Below, piece after piece: positions 12,010-24,310 of a stretch of DNA of 64,000 nucleotides (its first letter is position 1; every line of letters starts with the position of its first letter). Under the pieces are notes generated by a model that had not been told where the DNA came from, did not search any database, and saw only the letters and a program-made list of their open reading frames with translations. Source of the stretch: Thamnaconus septentrionalis (lineage: Eukaryota > Chordata > Actinopteri > Tetraodontiformes > Monacanthidae); the NCBI GenBank assembly GCA_009823395.1, contig CM020513.1, positions 11,983,501-12,047,500 on the forward strand, written 5' to 3'. Position numbers and translations under genes: made by a program.

Positions 12010-12330
12010 CGCGAAGTCATACATTTCTAATGGGACTCTTTTAATCTTGCAAGGGAGACTTTCAATAGTGAATTAGTCCTTTTTTTGTATTCCTTTAATG
12101 CTTCCAAGAGAAATATATGCAAATCTCTGGCTAATGCTAACAGCAGTGACAAAGGAGCCAGCCCTTCGCCGCTGCTCTGTGCTACCCAGCCGACGGTGCC
12201 ACAGTGGCCGGCATAATGCCTCCTGATTCCAACAAGGCCTGCTGGATCAAAACCAGTAATGAATACATGTGGATGTTCTCAGCAGGAAAGTTTTATATCG
12301 GCTGGGAGCCAGCACCTTGGCCAAACCGTG
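12010..12330. other. Candidate conserved noncoding element
   Basis: About 300 bases of non-repetitive, AT-balanced DNA. It contains a perfect POU octamer ATGCAAAT (12117-12124), a 'gaattag' homeodomain-like core and several ATTA/TAAT words. It ends before the T9 and GT-rich stretch at 12330. Judged by composition only. Confidence 0.33.
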
Positions 12331-13879
12331 TTTTTTTTTTGTGTGTGTGTGAGAGGTTTTTTTTGGGGGGCTTTGAACCACCAGTGCTGATGGACACAGC
12401 AGACATATTCCCTGCCTCCTATTTATTTCTTTAGATTCATAAAAATATGTACATATTTGGCACCAAATAAAAAAAATGTATGATTAAAAGAGGCAAGTGA
12501 ATAAAAAAAATGGTTGCTTTAAAAACAAAATGGTAAATTTGTATTTTATAGCGCAAAGGGGTGGGATTTAATGAAACTATACATCTGAGCACATAAACTC
12601 TGATGCATTAGCACTCAGAAAGATTTCTTTTTGAAAAAGATATCAATTGTTATATCCTGTTTATCTGTTCTGAGGTGCAGGTTTTGTTGCTGTGGGATTT
12701 TTTTTTACATGCTGATAATAGAGAAACAAATCAATTAATTGGTAACTAGTAGTGGAAATAAAAAGAGAAATAATACAATTCCACAATTTGCATTCTATTC
12801 ACATTAGCATTGCTTGCTATTACTTTGGAACTGCTACTGATATTTACTATTATTATTGATAAATTGATAGATAGACCGACAGCCGCACAATGCTCGGCGA
12901 CACACAATCGCAACTCTTAGACGTCGCCATTTGAAACCCATCTATTTTCATTTTGAGGGCCTGCCTGGCAGACTGGGAACGTAGTTAACTAGTCGAGGCA
13001 GAGTTAATCCCTTTATCTTGATCCCTGCTGCAGGGGATCCCAAACACACTCTGATTAAAAAAGGAAACGTGGGCAATGAACAGTTTAAGAATCATGGGCC
13101 CCTAAACAGATAAAGGCGGAACATCTTGTTGCTATGGCAGTGCATATGGAATGACTGGCGACAGCTCTCCCTCTCCCGCTCTCTCCCGTCTAATATATTC
13201 ACATTATTTATGAAATATTTCATAAGTAGCATGGCAAATGCTAAATATAAATCCCAGGGAGAAGCTCTGTGCCTTTCCAGCTGGAGTTGTGGAATGCCAG
13301 TGTCTGCGCTACAGAGCCTCCTCTTTGGAAAGGCTGGGTGTTTGTTCACAAGGCGCGCAGCTTTTGATGCCTCCATCCTCCGATTCTTCAGCGAGTTAAA
13401 AAAGAGAGAGCGAGATGGAGGAAGTGAGGAAGGAAGAAAAAAAAAAACCTCAATCCGTCTTCATTTAAAAAGAGAGAAACCATGAACAAAAAGAGGCAAT
13501 TTGATTCGTCGGTGCGAGAAATCAGATTTCTGTCTGAGGTTTATCTGAGATACAAGAAACCGACTGCATGGAGAAAATAAATAACAAATCAGGACAACAG
13601 TCACAGGACCAGCAGAGCAAAGCATGCACCTCTGAAGCCCATAGCTCTGCAGTAGTGGAACAAAGTTTTCGGAAACCTTCGGGATTTTACACAGTCTCAA
13701 ATATCATCTTAAAATATTTGCAGATTTTTTTTGCTTTGCATTTCAAAAGATGTGGCGTTTTTTATATATATTATTAACAGAAAAAAATAAGAAAACATTT
13801 TTTGCACTTGTTCCAGATGTGTGGTAAGAATCTTTATCTTGCTGAAACATCCAGGTGTGACCTGGAGGGGAGCGCACAC

Positions 13880-13902
13880 ATGTGTGTGTGTGTGTGTGTG
13901 TG
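13880..13902 (+). repeat. (GT)n microsatellite
   Basis: A short TG run after 'gcgcacaca'. It is the source of a Cys-Val open frame. Confidence 0.93.
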
Positions 13903-14329
13903 TTTGTGTTGTGGGAGACTTCAGAGTGATTCTCAATGCAACATATTACAAATGCATGAGGTGACCGAAAACATTTCCTACCACCGTTCGTGGCCGTGAA
14001 TTAAAAATCCAAGTCCAGCGGATGATGGATCTTTGGCGGCGCCCCTGCTGCGAGTCAGACAGATGCCAACAAACCAGACCTCCTGAATGCAGGACGCTCC
14101 CTGACCTTCCAGCGCCGGCCCTCTGCTGCACGCGGTGACAGGGCACGACAATTGGACGTTGGACATTTCTCTCGTCAATACACTCGCGGCATCCATTTTC
14201 ACCTGGCTGACACCTTTTACTGGTCAGGGGATGAATAAATCACGCTTAGTGTTCTCCCGTGGTACTCTGGCTAAAAAAAGGACATCAACATGAAGGAGGA
14301 CTGCGGTGTTTTCCTGTCATCGCTGCCCC

Positions 14330-14545
14330 CGAGGTGCCGTGAAAAATTACCGCCGATAAAATATCATTTTTCAAACGGGGCCTTATTGCTCTTTTAATCC
14401 ATCCGCCACAATGGATGGCTTCTGGAGATGTGTTTCATTTCATCTGAACGCAAACAATCTTTCAAAGGGCTTAATAACAGTTAGGCAAATGAGGGTCATT
14501 AATTACCTGCTAATGGAATAATAGATGTGCCATCTAGCGTGGCTA
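14330..14545. other. Candidate conserved noncoding element
   Basis: Repeat-free DNA with ATTAATTA at 14498-14505, adjacent 'ctgctaatgg', and several AAAT/TTAAT words. It ends just before the (GT)n at 14569. Strongly CNE-like in texture, but not aligned to anything. Confidence 0.38.
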
Positions 14546-14563
14546 CTACGGCAAAGGTGTGGG

Positions 14564-14568
<5 letters not shown>

Positions 14569-14596
<28 letters not shown>
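14569..14596 (+). repeat. (GT)14 microsatellite
   Basis: A perfect GT run followed by a G8 run. Confidence 0.95.
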
Positions 14597-14597
<1 letters not shown>

Positions 14598-15936
14598 GGG
14601 GGGGTAAATAAATATAAAATATGTATTATCTAGGACTGCACTTGTCTTTGAACTTCATTAGCGCGCCGACACACAAGCGCCATAATGCAAATACAGGCAT
14701 AAAAATATGCTGATCATATTCTCTCTGATTCCGGTGATCTGTTTACATAATGATAGGGGTTGGGGGGGGGGGATTGCATGTGGGACCAGAAGTCCAGCTG
14801 CACAGAAAGGGCAAGGTAGACAAATATCTTGGGATGTTCCGAGGGTCCCTGCGTAGATTATTGCGAAATATCTCGTGGCTATTTTCAAATCAAGAGCTCG
14901 AGATCCATCGCAGCATTTCTTTCAGCCTGTCGGCCACCTTGCCGGTGAGTGTGGGCCGCCGCGGGTCCAACAGCGCCGCACGACAACGGTGTCCAACTGA
15001 GGGAAGACGTTCACTCACGTTATCAAACCAGACCTGACTGACGTGACGGGCTCGCCGTCAAAAATCACATTTGTCTTCTGGCAGATTTATAAACTAACAC
15101 TGATTTTTTTTTTTTGTCCACCCCCCCACCGATTCCTTACCTTACTGATACAACTAACAAATAGAGATGGATTTACGGGTGGAAAAGAGAAGTTAATGGA
15201 TGATAAATTGGAGTCGAGGGGAAAGATCATAAATTCTGACAGGCCTCTGTTGTCTGGCGGATGATAAACAGCGGCGTTGGATGGAATCTGCCTCTCTGTG
15301 TATCTCTCAGACACCGGCTGCCACTTTATCTCCTCCATCCTTGCTAGATTACACCTCCGGGGTTCAGGTGGGAATCAATCATTGCTATTATTACCTGAAG
15401 TCGCGCGACGCATCTATCACCACTAAGGTTACCATAACCTCAATATTAACGGAGGAAAAGCCCCTCTAATAAACAGCAGAAAGGATGGGCTGGCTGGGGG
15501 GATTTCATCTTCCTTTCACTTTTAATAAGGCACTCTGAGGAATAAAGATTACAGGCCATATTTAGCATGCAGAACAAATCAGGCTCTTCCTCTTCTCCAC
15601 TTCTCATTCTGGTTAGTCATTAAGACTGGGTAGGCTGGGTGGGGGCAGGGGTGCTTGTGGAGAAGCGTTTCCCGAGTTCAGTAATCACGCCGCCGCCGCC
15701 GCCGCCGCAGCTTCTTCTGCAGCCGCCGTCAATAAGAGCCGGCTGAGGGCCAATAAGCACCAGCTCCCAGTGACCAGCAGACGGGCTGCACGCACCGCCA
15801 GGCGGGTACCAGCGGAGGGAGAGTGGTTAAAGTCCCCGGGACACGACCCTGTTAGTGTTCATCCTCTTTTATAAGCCAACATTACACAATGGTGCTTCTG
15901 TAAAACAAGATGCAGGAGCGGTGCGAGCGTCAGGGC

Positions 15937-15969
15937 AAAAAAAAATAAAATAAAAAAAAAAAAAAAAAA
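15937..15969 (+). repeat. A-rich tract
   Basis: Poly(A) with two T interruptions. No retroposon body is recognised beside it. Confidence 0.9.
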
Positions 15970-16074
15970 TGGCTAAGCTTCTTTGAGGATTAATAGAATT
16001 TAGTCAAGTAGGAGTCTGTGAGTGCATTAAAGCAGCACCGACATGGGGTCACGTCACCGCCAAGTGTTTTCACA

Positions 16075-16450
16075 CACCACCCCTGACATGAATCATTCAT
16101 CGCTATTCAAATGAATATCATCAGCAGAATAAAATATCATTAACCGCCGCTAAAGTCATTCCATAATAATATACCTCCAATTAAACTATGATCAGAGCAT
16201 CAAGCCTGATAATGGATTCATACCAATTAAGTTAGAAATATATTCAAAGGACTTTTCACTTTGAAACTGGTCTTGTTATTCCCCCCGACATCCACAACAG
16301 CATTCATTACACTGGCTCCAAAACCAGAAATGGAGAGAGCATGTAAATATTTAAAACCCTCACAAATATATAAATATTCATTCCAGAGTGATTTGATGCG
16401 CTAAATAAATAATCCCTTGTTAAATAAATGACACCCTAAATAAAACTTTA
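16075..16450. other. Candidate conserved noncoding element block
   Basis: Some 375 bases of AT-rich, non-repetitive DNA with recurring homeodomain-type cores ('ccaattaaac', 'ccaattaag', 'cattaaccgcc'), paired 'atgaatat' words and 'atatttaaaacc'. The texture closely resembles pan-vertebrate enhancers near developmental genes. It is one of the better CNE candidates here, on composition only. Confidence 0.4.
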
Positions 16451-16544
16451 AAAACAGGATCTGGGGAAATGAAGATGAGATGAATCAGAGGGAAGGATTC
16501 TGGAAAGAGGGGAGCACGGGGGGGAAATGTCAGCTATCACTCCG

Positions 16545-16640
16545 CCCTCTTTGAATTCCTAATGGCAGCCATGCAGATGAGCCAGGCTAATTAAAGCCCG
16601 GCAACCAATTAGACGAGCTTTCGCAGACTCTTTGGGAGAG
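16545..16640. other. Candidate short conserved noncoding element
   Basis: A compact block with 'ggctaattaaagcc' and 'accaattagacg', two TAATT-type homeodomain cores about 30 bases apart, and no simple repeat. Confidence 0.3.
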
Positions 16641-17999
16641 GTAGCGGGGCTGAGCGGGTGCTGGAGGAGATAGGGAGAGGTGCACTTTGGGTAAACAGCT
16701 CTTCACTCTTATTTCGCTTCAACTTTTCAGACACAGGTCAAAGGTCAATAACGTGCGTCTGACCTGTCTGACTTCCTGAACTTCAGAGTGAATCTGCTGC
16801 TTTGCTTTTTTGGCTTTGACCACCTTGAAGAATGGGTGCACTGACACACGCACAGAGAAGCTTATGAGTTTCAGCAGGAAGTTAAAAACAGGGATTTTTG
16901 CAGGAGGCCACAACCAGAGGGCTAAGTACTCCCTTTTGTGGAGAGCTTGAGAGCATTTTGGGCAATTTACTGCACCAGGCTCCACTAGAGTTCATAGTAT
17001 AAAACAAACAAACACACAAACAAACAAACAAACAAATAAATGAATGAATAAATATATAAGGACTATGGGGCTTTTCATTTTCTCCCAGCTGGTCCTCTGA
17101 ACTGTTGCACCGTTACAAGGCATTAATCAAGACATGCAGGTAGAGAAAAGACAAAGACTTTTTTGGTCCATCATGTGACTGCTGCAGCCGCAGCTGCAGC
17201 GCGGGGAAATGAACGGCGTTCACGTACGATTTGACCGGACTTGGCGTTGAGCCCGGCCTTCCTCCCGACAACATTACCCAACTGTTATCCCTCCACCCCT
17301 TCTTAAAAAAAAGAAAAAAGAAAAAAAAATCTTCACTACGCGTTCTGAAATCATTGCCGTTCTATTGCTTTGCCCCAACATTGACCCCCTGTGATAGATG
17401 TCTGGTCCTGCAGGCCTGCGCTCCCCCCCTCGCACAGTGGAGGAGACATAATCTTGGGTGTCGCCTGGCCTGCTCCGCTTCCTGTTTGACTGCCTCGTCC
17501 AGGCCGCCGGCTCTCCAGAGGGGCCGGCCCTTTATGCTGCCGGAGTCGGTCCTATCGCACACCGGGCTGCTGGAACAGCGCTTTTGTGATGGCTGTGATT
17601 AGTCTTTTGTGTTCCCAGGTAGAATTAAGATGAAATTCTACAGGCAGTCATTGTGTTCCTATCTTCAGGACACTCAAAGAAATATGTTGGGTTTTGAAGG
17701 GGTGAAATGAAGCCCGCAGGGCCTTGGCAGACCTTGCTCTGTGGGGAAATACACAGTGGAAACACAATGGGAACAATCTTGTCCTTCCGTTTCCTTTTGT
17801 GCTCTGCTGAACCTTAGTCAGTGCTGCCCATTTATTGCAGCCTCTTTTTAGCAGAGCAGCATTGTCTCACTTCAGTCTGCCTTTTCCTCCTCCACCACTT
17901 CTGAGAGAGACCCAAAGGCTGATGAGATGACAGCCGCGACTTTGCCAGAGTCTGGGAGACCCTCAGGGTTTATTACCCGCATCCCTCCAAGTGTTGAGT

Positions 18000-18200
18000 A
18001 TGCAAATAAAGTTTGGGATGGCGGCTTTCAGATGTGATAATTATGGATTTATTTGTAAGCTGTCACTTCTCTTAATGCTCAGGGACATCAAAATAAGTTC
18101 AAACGCGAGCATCAGAGAGGATCACATTTGCTGGCGTAGCACAGATTCAAACAACATGTGATTCTCGCGACACCAAAGGTCTGTCAATAACCACTCATTT
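18000..18200. other. Candidate conserved noncoding element
   Basis: Starts with a perfect octamer ATGCAAAT (18000-18007), then 'gtgataattatgg' and 'ctcttaatgctc'. It is free of simple repeats. A second octamer, ATTTGCAT, lies at 18439-18446. Confidence 0.33.
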
Positions 18201-18539
18201 AGACAGCCGTGTGCTTTGGAGACCCCTCGCCGCGTGCAGTCCCGCTCAAAATGTCTGCGAGAAAATATTTACATTTTCCCGTTCGGTTAGATATCCAAAC
18301 ATCAAGGCGCTTTCATCCGCGGGTAACGCACAAACAAAGACAGAGAACAAATTTTTATTGCCACCTCATCCCCTGGAACCTGACTGGAGATGTGTACAAC
18401 TGTTTCCATCAAGCCTCTTATTAAAGAAGCATCATCAGATTTGCATACTGCCAAACGAGCCGGTTGTCACCGTATTGCAACAGTCCTCGGTAAACAGCCC
18501 CCTTATCGTGCCGCGTCTTTCCATTACATCAGCGTGTTT

Positions 18540-18720
18540 TTTTAACGGGCCATAAATAAAGCAACAAGCGGAGGGATCAAATCCCGAAAATGTGGCCCAT
18601 TAACTATTAAAGTCCTGCCAAATGTCTAAAAGAGACAACAAAGTGCCTCACGGAGAATTGCACATGTATTGCCATGTGTCAAAGGGAGACCTAATGGGGA
18701 AGGAGTAGCGCGGCGCTCCA
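18540..18720. other. Candidate conserved noncoding element
   Basis: Balanced composition with 'ggcccattaactattaaag' and 'attgcacatgtattg'. No tandem repeat and no plausible frame. Confidence 0.3.
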
Positions 18721-18918
18721 GCTGCTGTTTCAGCGGGAGTGGAACGTGCCTACCTGAGCCCTGCTGCCAGGGCTGCCAGACATCACAGACTTGCTGATGG
18801 AAGAAAATAGCTGGGCCCGGAGAGCGCTATCTGCTTTCCAGCTCAATTCTCAGACATTGCTCTGTCGGCCTCCGGGAGAGTTCTCTGTCATTGTATAAAG
18901 TGCACATTAAGGCCTGAT

Positions 18919-18945
18919 AAAAAAAAAAAAAAAAAATAAAAAAAA
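18919..18945 (+). repeat. Poly(A) tract with one T
   Basis: A homopolymer interrupted once. It encodes only Phe/Lys runs in overlapping frames. Confidence 0.9.
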
Positions 18946-19860
18946 GGTGGAATCCGGCCATCCGTCTTGATTTGCCAGTGGTGGGAAGGTGGAAGTATGA
19001 GCACCGAATCCCTGCCACTCAGTGGATGAACGCGGCAACTGTAGGCAGGCTGCTCCAGACATCTGGCATTCGCCTCTGCTGCAAACGCAGCAGTGAGTAT
19101 TTCATCATTTAGAGAAATGTCTGCCTTTATAATCAAATTGACCTGTTAAGGAAAAATCTCTCACCCACACATAATATTTAATGCCTGGTTCAGGCCTCAA
19201 AAAGAGAAAGACGTAGGTTCAGTTTGTATATAAAAAAAAAAAAATTATACTCACTTACCTGGTGTCATTTTGTGGGGGAAAAAAAAAATGAAAGGTTTAT
19301 ATTTAGTCTAATGTTTGTGTCTAATGTAATAATGTTGTAACAAAAGAGAAAATATAAGCGGCAGCCTGTTCTCTGGTGTGAGGTTTGGTTTCAGCTCTTA
19401 CCTTTTAGATCCGATGAAGATCAGCCAAAGATCCCAAGGCATCGGGGAGAAAAAAAGGAGAAAGATAGAATTAATGTTTTCACTCTACCTTCTATAATAA
19501 CACAACTTTTTTACAAATCGTTTTTTCGAACGGAAAACAACATTTTTTCAAAATCACCGTGCAGCTCCTGAAGGAGAAGCAGCTGTGTTTTTAAGACACA
19601 GACCAGAGTGGCGCCTGCAACGTCCCTCTGCTGGTAACCATCAGGATTTCACATGATAGACGACGCGCAACATGCAGAGCCTCATCGCCGCAAAAAAACA
19701 AATTAAATGGCGCGATAAGAATCGGCGCAATGACAAACTGAGGTTAAATGCTGTACCCTGCTGGCAAATACATGTGTTATACTGATAAATAGAAAGAGTT
19801 CCCAGAGTGAGTCTCTCTGTCGGCCTGCTGTTCCTGCAGCTCCCTCCGACTCTCTCTTTT

Positions 19861-19922
19861 ACACACACACACACACACACACTCGCACAAACAGCCAAAG
19901 ACAAACACAGATAGATGGAACT

Positions 19923-19961
<39 letters not shown>
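19861..19961 (+). repeat. Two (CA)n microsatellites in tandem
   Basis: CA runs at 19861-19882 and 19927-19961 are separated by about 45 bases. They lie in the same orientation. Overlapping minus-strand frames are Cys-Val repeats. Confidence 0.95.
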
Positions 19962-19963
<2 letters not shown>

Positions 19964-20099
19964 AGACGGTGGCTCTCTCGGGGCTGTTTCACAGTGGTGC
20001 CGGGCTGCCTCGGAGCACATTCTATCACCAGCGCCAGATAGCATCTGATGACTGGCGCGATGTAATTGAAGTGTAGATTACTATCTCTCATGTGCTCGC

Positions 20100-21420
20100 C
20101 AGATCAAAATAATAATAAAAATGCAGGAAGGGGAGCGGTGGAGGGTGGAACGTGAGCGGCGGCAGGCTACTCCGCTGTGGCACACACTCCCTCGCTCGCT
20201 CCCTCGCTCGCTTGCTGCTTCTCCCCCCCCTGCTTGCCGCAGCGCGAGGCACCTCGCTTCACTTCTGGGGGTGGGGGGGAGAAACGCCACGCCACATTTT
20301 AGAAAATTGAAACTCTCCCCTCCCTCCCTCCCTCCCTCCCCAACCACTCGCTCACACCGACCCGACTCTCCCTCTACACAGCTCGGCAGAGTGTATGACA
20401 GGCCAGGACGCGTCCACCTTATAGAATGGCGAGGGTGTTGAGAGATGGAGCCTCGTCGGAGGACACGGGCGTCGCTGAGAGCCGAGTGACAGCTGTGACA
20501 GCGGCGAGATGTCACAGCAGAAGTCGAGCGGCTCAAGGACGGCGAAAGAGCCGGGAAAAATTCGGGGAAATACGACGGCCAAAATGTACCAAATGTACAT
20601 ACGCTCAGCAGCGACGGCAATAACGAGGTAAATAATAACGATAATAACCCGCAGCGAGACGGAGGAGGAATCTGGATTCTCTTCTGGGGCTGAAACACAG
20701 AGAGGGGGATCAATGGCAGGAAATCTGAGGGCAGAGATGGAGAAGTGCGGAGGGAGATAAGAGACCAGGGGATAAAAAGAGGGAGAGGGGGCTCGGGAAA
20801 GAGAGGCGAGCCGGGGCGAGAGCGAGGGCGCGCGCAAAAAAAATGAGAAAATGATCAGGTTCACGAGGAGCGAGACCACCAAATTTGTCGTCGTGCCGGA
20901 GAAGCCCCTCATTACTGCACCTCATGGGCACTTGCCGTGGCCTTTGAAGTGCTTTGAGGTACATCATCCCATGAAACGAGCATAGTTAATCCACTTGTTA
21001 ATCAAGTGCGCTCATGAGCTTATGTCTGAAGTGGCTCTTTCTCCTCGGAAGACTCGGAGCGTTCAAAGGGAATCGCGGCGGTGGAGAACTGAAAAGGGGG
21101 GGGGGCAGGCGCGGTTCGGGCGAAATCCGAGCGCAGCCGTGTCAAAACACGCACAATGCGGCAAGTTTGTTTCGCGGCGCCGCTCGGAAACAAGCGCCCG
21201 CCGTCTCTGGAACGGCTTACGTTTTATCGTTTCCCGGTAAAATAAAACCAAGTGGCCCTTTCAAGGGACGCTTCGGCCCAAATTAACCGAGCGCCCGTCC
21301 TTTCTGTCCACGTCGGCTCCGCCGGCATTTTTCTAATCCATGCAACCGTCCGGGACTTTGACGGAGGGAGAGAATTCCATTGAGCGGAGGCCAACGGTAG
21401 CCATGGACCCCGCCGTAAAA
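20100..21420. other. GC- and CpG-rich low-complexity segment
   Basis: Includes 'cgctcgctccctcgctcgct' -type repeats at about 20189-20215, a CCCT array at 20313-20340, G7 and G10 runs (20272-20279, 21097-21106) and many CpG dinucleotides. Long frames here (up to 210 codons on the minus strand at 20081-20713) are Ser/Pro/Leu/Arg-rich translations of low-complexity DNA. The segment could mark a promoter or CpG island, but no initiator, TATA or first exon can be fixed. Confidence 0.4.
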
Positions 21421-21640
21421 ATAAAACAACAGAAGACTCAGTTGGGCTTGTTGGGTGCCACTGAATGAGCTCAGGTCACAGCGGTCCAGTCTGACTCAAA
21501 ACAGGGATGGCGTGTTAACACCGTGTTGTGCTTTTTTTTCGTTTTTTCAGCCAAAATATCCACTGCGGCCGACAAGAGTGAGAATACGACACAGCTGCCT
21601 GTGTTGACACGCTGCTGGAAGTTGCTGCGTGGAGGCGGCC
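21421..21640. other. Non-coding stretch
   Basis: A short anonymous interval with a T-rich tract at 21531-21547. Nothing supports a gene. Confidence 0.45.
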
Positions 21641-21725
21641 TCAGAGAGAGAACAGCACAGCTGCTTGCAGAGTCATCTGTAACTGCTGCAGCGGGTACCA
21701 AATCAGACTCAAACTGCACGTGACC

Positions 21726-22053
21726 AATGAGGACTCATCATGTTCTTCTTCTTCTGCTGCTGCTTTTGCTTCTTTTTGTAAGTGTTGGAGCTCGTAGGCG
21801 TCCACTGTATTGAATCCTTTGAGGGATGTCCCCACCCTTTTAATATCCACATCCAGGCCAGTGAGGGCAGAAAGTGTGTGAGAAAAGAAGTCATCAATGA
21901 CCAACTGGAACCAAGGTCCTTGAGTAGAAGAGGAGGAGGAGGAGGAGGCCTGCTGCACCGTCCTTGAGGTCTCTCTCTCCAGGCGACTCCACCCTGACTC
22001 AAGCTTCACGCCTCGCATGACGGCAGGGTGGTGGGACGTCCCACCGGTGAGTC
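21726..22053 (-). pseudogene. Isolated protein-like fragment, identity unknown
   Basis: On the minus strand a frame is open from just after a TGA at about 22052 and continues through an ATG at 22018 down to about 21726 and beyond (the frame closes at 21641). After a Ser-rich run, the translation reads like an ordinary protein: GPWFQLVIDDFFSHTLSAL, then a hydrophilic stretch with an acidic EEEE cluster. The Ser and acidic runs come from CTC/CTT-type repeats. No acceptor or donor site clearly frames it and I recognise no family. It could be an exon, a retrocopy, part of an old mobile element, or chance. No function is assigned. Confidence 0.22.
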
Positions 22054-22059
22054 ACTAGG

Positions 22060-22485
22060 GTAGCGTCTCACTCATTGGGTTCCACCCTATCAACACAACA
22101 AAAGAGCTCCAGTGGGTGACTGGGTGGAACAACTCTCAGGACCGACTCGCCATTTGTAAACTGGAGATTAGGTGAAAGGTGAGCCACCTTCGTAGTGACC
22201 AAGCAAGAAGATGAGTCACTACCAACTCAGCATGTTCAGACGGCGATGATCTGGATGTCGAACAACCTGGAAAAACTCACTGGATTCTATGAATTATTCA
22301 TTCGAGCAGCATCAGCGAGACTAATCAATAACTTTTCCTCAAAAGCAAAAATCACCCCCTTTATGATCGCACATGACGCCCGTCCCTGGAAAATAAGAGA
22401 GAAGAAGGAAAATAATCTCCCATGCAAACTGCGGCGCTAAATATGAAATCAAGCACGGCGTGAAAGTGCCGTCTTCCTCCTGCTG
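22060..22485. other. Non-coding stretch, partly CNE-like
   Basis: 22.24-22.40 kb is AT-balanced and repeat-free ('gaattattcattcg', 'ctaatcaataac') and could be regulatory. The rest is anonymous. Confidence 0.35.
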
Positions 22486-22489
22486 TCTC

Positions 22490-23060
22490 AATCTGCCCAT
22501 GATGAATGGGCCGCCTCCGCCGACGCTCGCCGGCAAACAGGAAGCGGACGCGGGGCGAGCGAGGCACGTCTGGCCTCTTTCCGCACCGCCTTCCTCTCTC
22601 CCTCCACCCGCGCCCGTGGGCCGCTCACCGCTACACCCCCATGCCCCCCAGCTCCTCCACCGCTGCGCCAACAAGTCTCCTTTTTACTTCAATTAATGAG
22701 CCATAAATAACCCGATGAAGGTGTCAACAAAGAGCGCCATTTATCACGGCTCTCGCCGACTCCACTTCATGTGACGGGGAGAAAGAGCTCGTTGCCGGGG
22801 CCCCCAAACAAAGACAATGCGCGAGGAGATTTATTCCTGGACGAGCGCTCCAACCCCCAAATTCATCTTGCGCGGCGCGGCGGCTCTCACAGGTGCAGCC
22901 GCTTGACAAATATAGCGGGAACGCCGGGCCGCCGCCGCTGTTAGATTTCTAAAGTCAGAGCGGCCATAAATTTTTGGCGGAGAGAGGAGAGCGGTGGGGC
23001 GGTGGGGAGGCGGGGACACTCGCTGAGGTCCCCAGAGGCCGCCAGGCAGCACATGTTAAA
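22490..23060. other. CpG-rich segment
   Basis: Many CpGs ('cgccgacgctcgccgg', 'gcgcggcgcggcgg') with 'caattaatgagcc' and 'gccataaata' words embedded at 22690-22710 and 22960-22975. This mixture can mark a regulatory CpG island. No exon is identified. Confidence 0.35.
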
Positions 23061-23768
23061 GACGCTTCTTTTCCCACTCGCTCTGCTTTGCAAGCTGCGG
23101 ATCACAAAAGGCCTACCTGGGTCTCCGAGAAGGAAGCTGGGGGGGTAAAAAAAGAGAAAATGAATACAGCGAATAAGAAAATCTGTCTAAAGTAGCAGGC
23201 CGGGCTGAGCAGCAGGTAGAATTGCTTTATCAGGGTGTCCCATAAATGTCACTTTGAGTCAACAATGAGGGTGAAAAAAAAAAGAATAAATAAAAGAAAA
23301 TGCAGCGCACCGATTCAGACGCCCTCTTTCCGATCGCATGGCTCCTCGAATCCTGCTGCAAAGCAGAAGGTGCAAGCACTATAGCGAAGTGCTCCTGAGA
23401 AAGAGACGGAAAGCGCCTGAATAATATATGACAGCTCGGGTTCGGAATCCGACATTAAAAGTGATGACGAGAGTACAAACCGCAGCTCCGCTTCATCTCC
23501 GAGCAACAAATCGAAAAACCTAAGGCATAAAAAGTAAACAGTGAAGAGTTCATCTTCACAGCGCCACTATTTAGTGTGTAAAGCAAATAATAATAACAAC
23601 AGCGGGTGGAGGGATATTTTTTTTTTCTCCTGTTCTCCCCCTCCCAGCAGCTTAGCTGGCACTATGATCCTGCAAAACCAATTAATGCCTCCTGTGAGCC
23701 CACTGATTTTTTCGGTGAGGATTGTCTTTCTAAATAATAAAACAAGATGTCCCCCATCCGCCGTGCAG

Positions 23769-23770
<2 letters not shown>
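23061..23770. other. Non-coding stretch
   Basis: Anonymous sequence with short A tracts (about 23274-23283). No family-like frame and no strong motif is seen. Confidence 0.45.

Positions 23771-23829
<59 letters not shown>
23771..23829 (+). repeat. (CA)29 microsatellite
   Basis: 59 bases of perfect CA repeat, one of the longest in the window. It gives rise to several Thr-His and Cys-Val pseudo-frames. Confidence 0.98.
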
Positions 23830-23832
<3 letters not shown>

Positions 23833-24109
23833 GACGCAGCAACAAAGACTAGCAGATTGTCACTTGAATCTAGGGCTCCTCCAGCGCCACAAAAACACTC
23901 TTCAACTCACAGATTCTGCACAATGCGGCGAGCGCTGGAAGTCTTTGTCTGGCTGCGCAGTGACTCCCATGATCTAAACGCCTCCACACGGCAGACGCTT
24001 TGATGCTTGTCTGATACGCCGCCTTTTGCAAAATAAACTTGCAAGCGCAGCACGCGACGCCGGGTCTGCCCGGGTGAGCGAGCAGGCGGAGGTGACGGAA
24101 CAAAACATC

Positions 24110-24310
24110 CATTATGGCAAAAAAGGGGGCCGATATTAAGAGTTGTTATCGCCGGAAAACATAGCGTGGGGACATTTTTTTTTTTTTTTTATCCTCAGCC
24201 AACCCTCACTGATATAAATGTCCAGTAACCATAATCAAGTCCGGGGCTTCAGACATGGCCAGAGAGCCGCGATAAATGACATTTCGCCCAAAAATCAGGC
24301 TGACATTTTC
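24110..24310. other. Candidate conserved noncoding element interrupted by poly(T)
   Basis: 'ccattatggc', 'gccgatattaagag', 'gtccagtaaccataatc' and 'cgataaatgac' phrases flank the T16 tract. The texture is CNE-like; no alignment supports it. Confidence 0.28.

Larger units (their letters stand above)
8730..13879. other. Non-coding stretch
   Basis: 8.8-9.85 kb is AT-rich and anonymous. 9.9-11.1 kb is more GC- and CpG-rich and carries short CGC (about 10799-10817) and CGA (about 11010-11040) trinucleotide runs. 11.4-13.8 kb is AT-rich with T tracts and a candidate CNE at 12010-12330. The frames present are short and unrecognised. Confidence 0.5.
13903..19858. other. Non-coding stretch rich in CNE-like blocks
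   Basis: Contains several clean AT-balanced blocks, listed separately. It also holds a (CGC)n run (15689-15708), A-rich tracts at 15937-15969, 17298-17330, 18919-18945 and 19231-19244, and an (AAAC)n/(AAAT)n run at 17004-17056. Frames of up to about 120 codons (for example 17231-17602) have no family resemblance. Confidence 0.5.

Noticed and set aside
19777..20091. Cys-Val-rich proteins on the minus strand (also at 23.6, 45.2 and 46.6 kb)
   Set aside because: They are translated (CA)n microsatellites with random flanks.
20081..20713. 210-codon Ser/Leu/Pro-rich minus-strand frame
   Set aside because: It lies in GC-rich low-complexity DNA, has competing frames on both strands, and has no domain or family resemblance.
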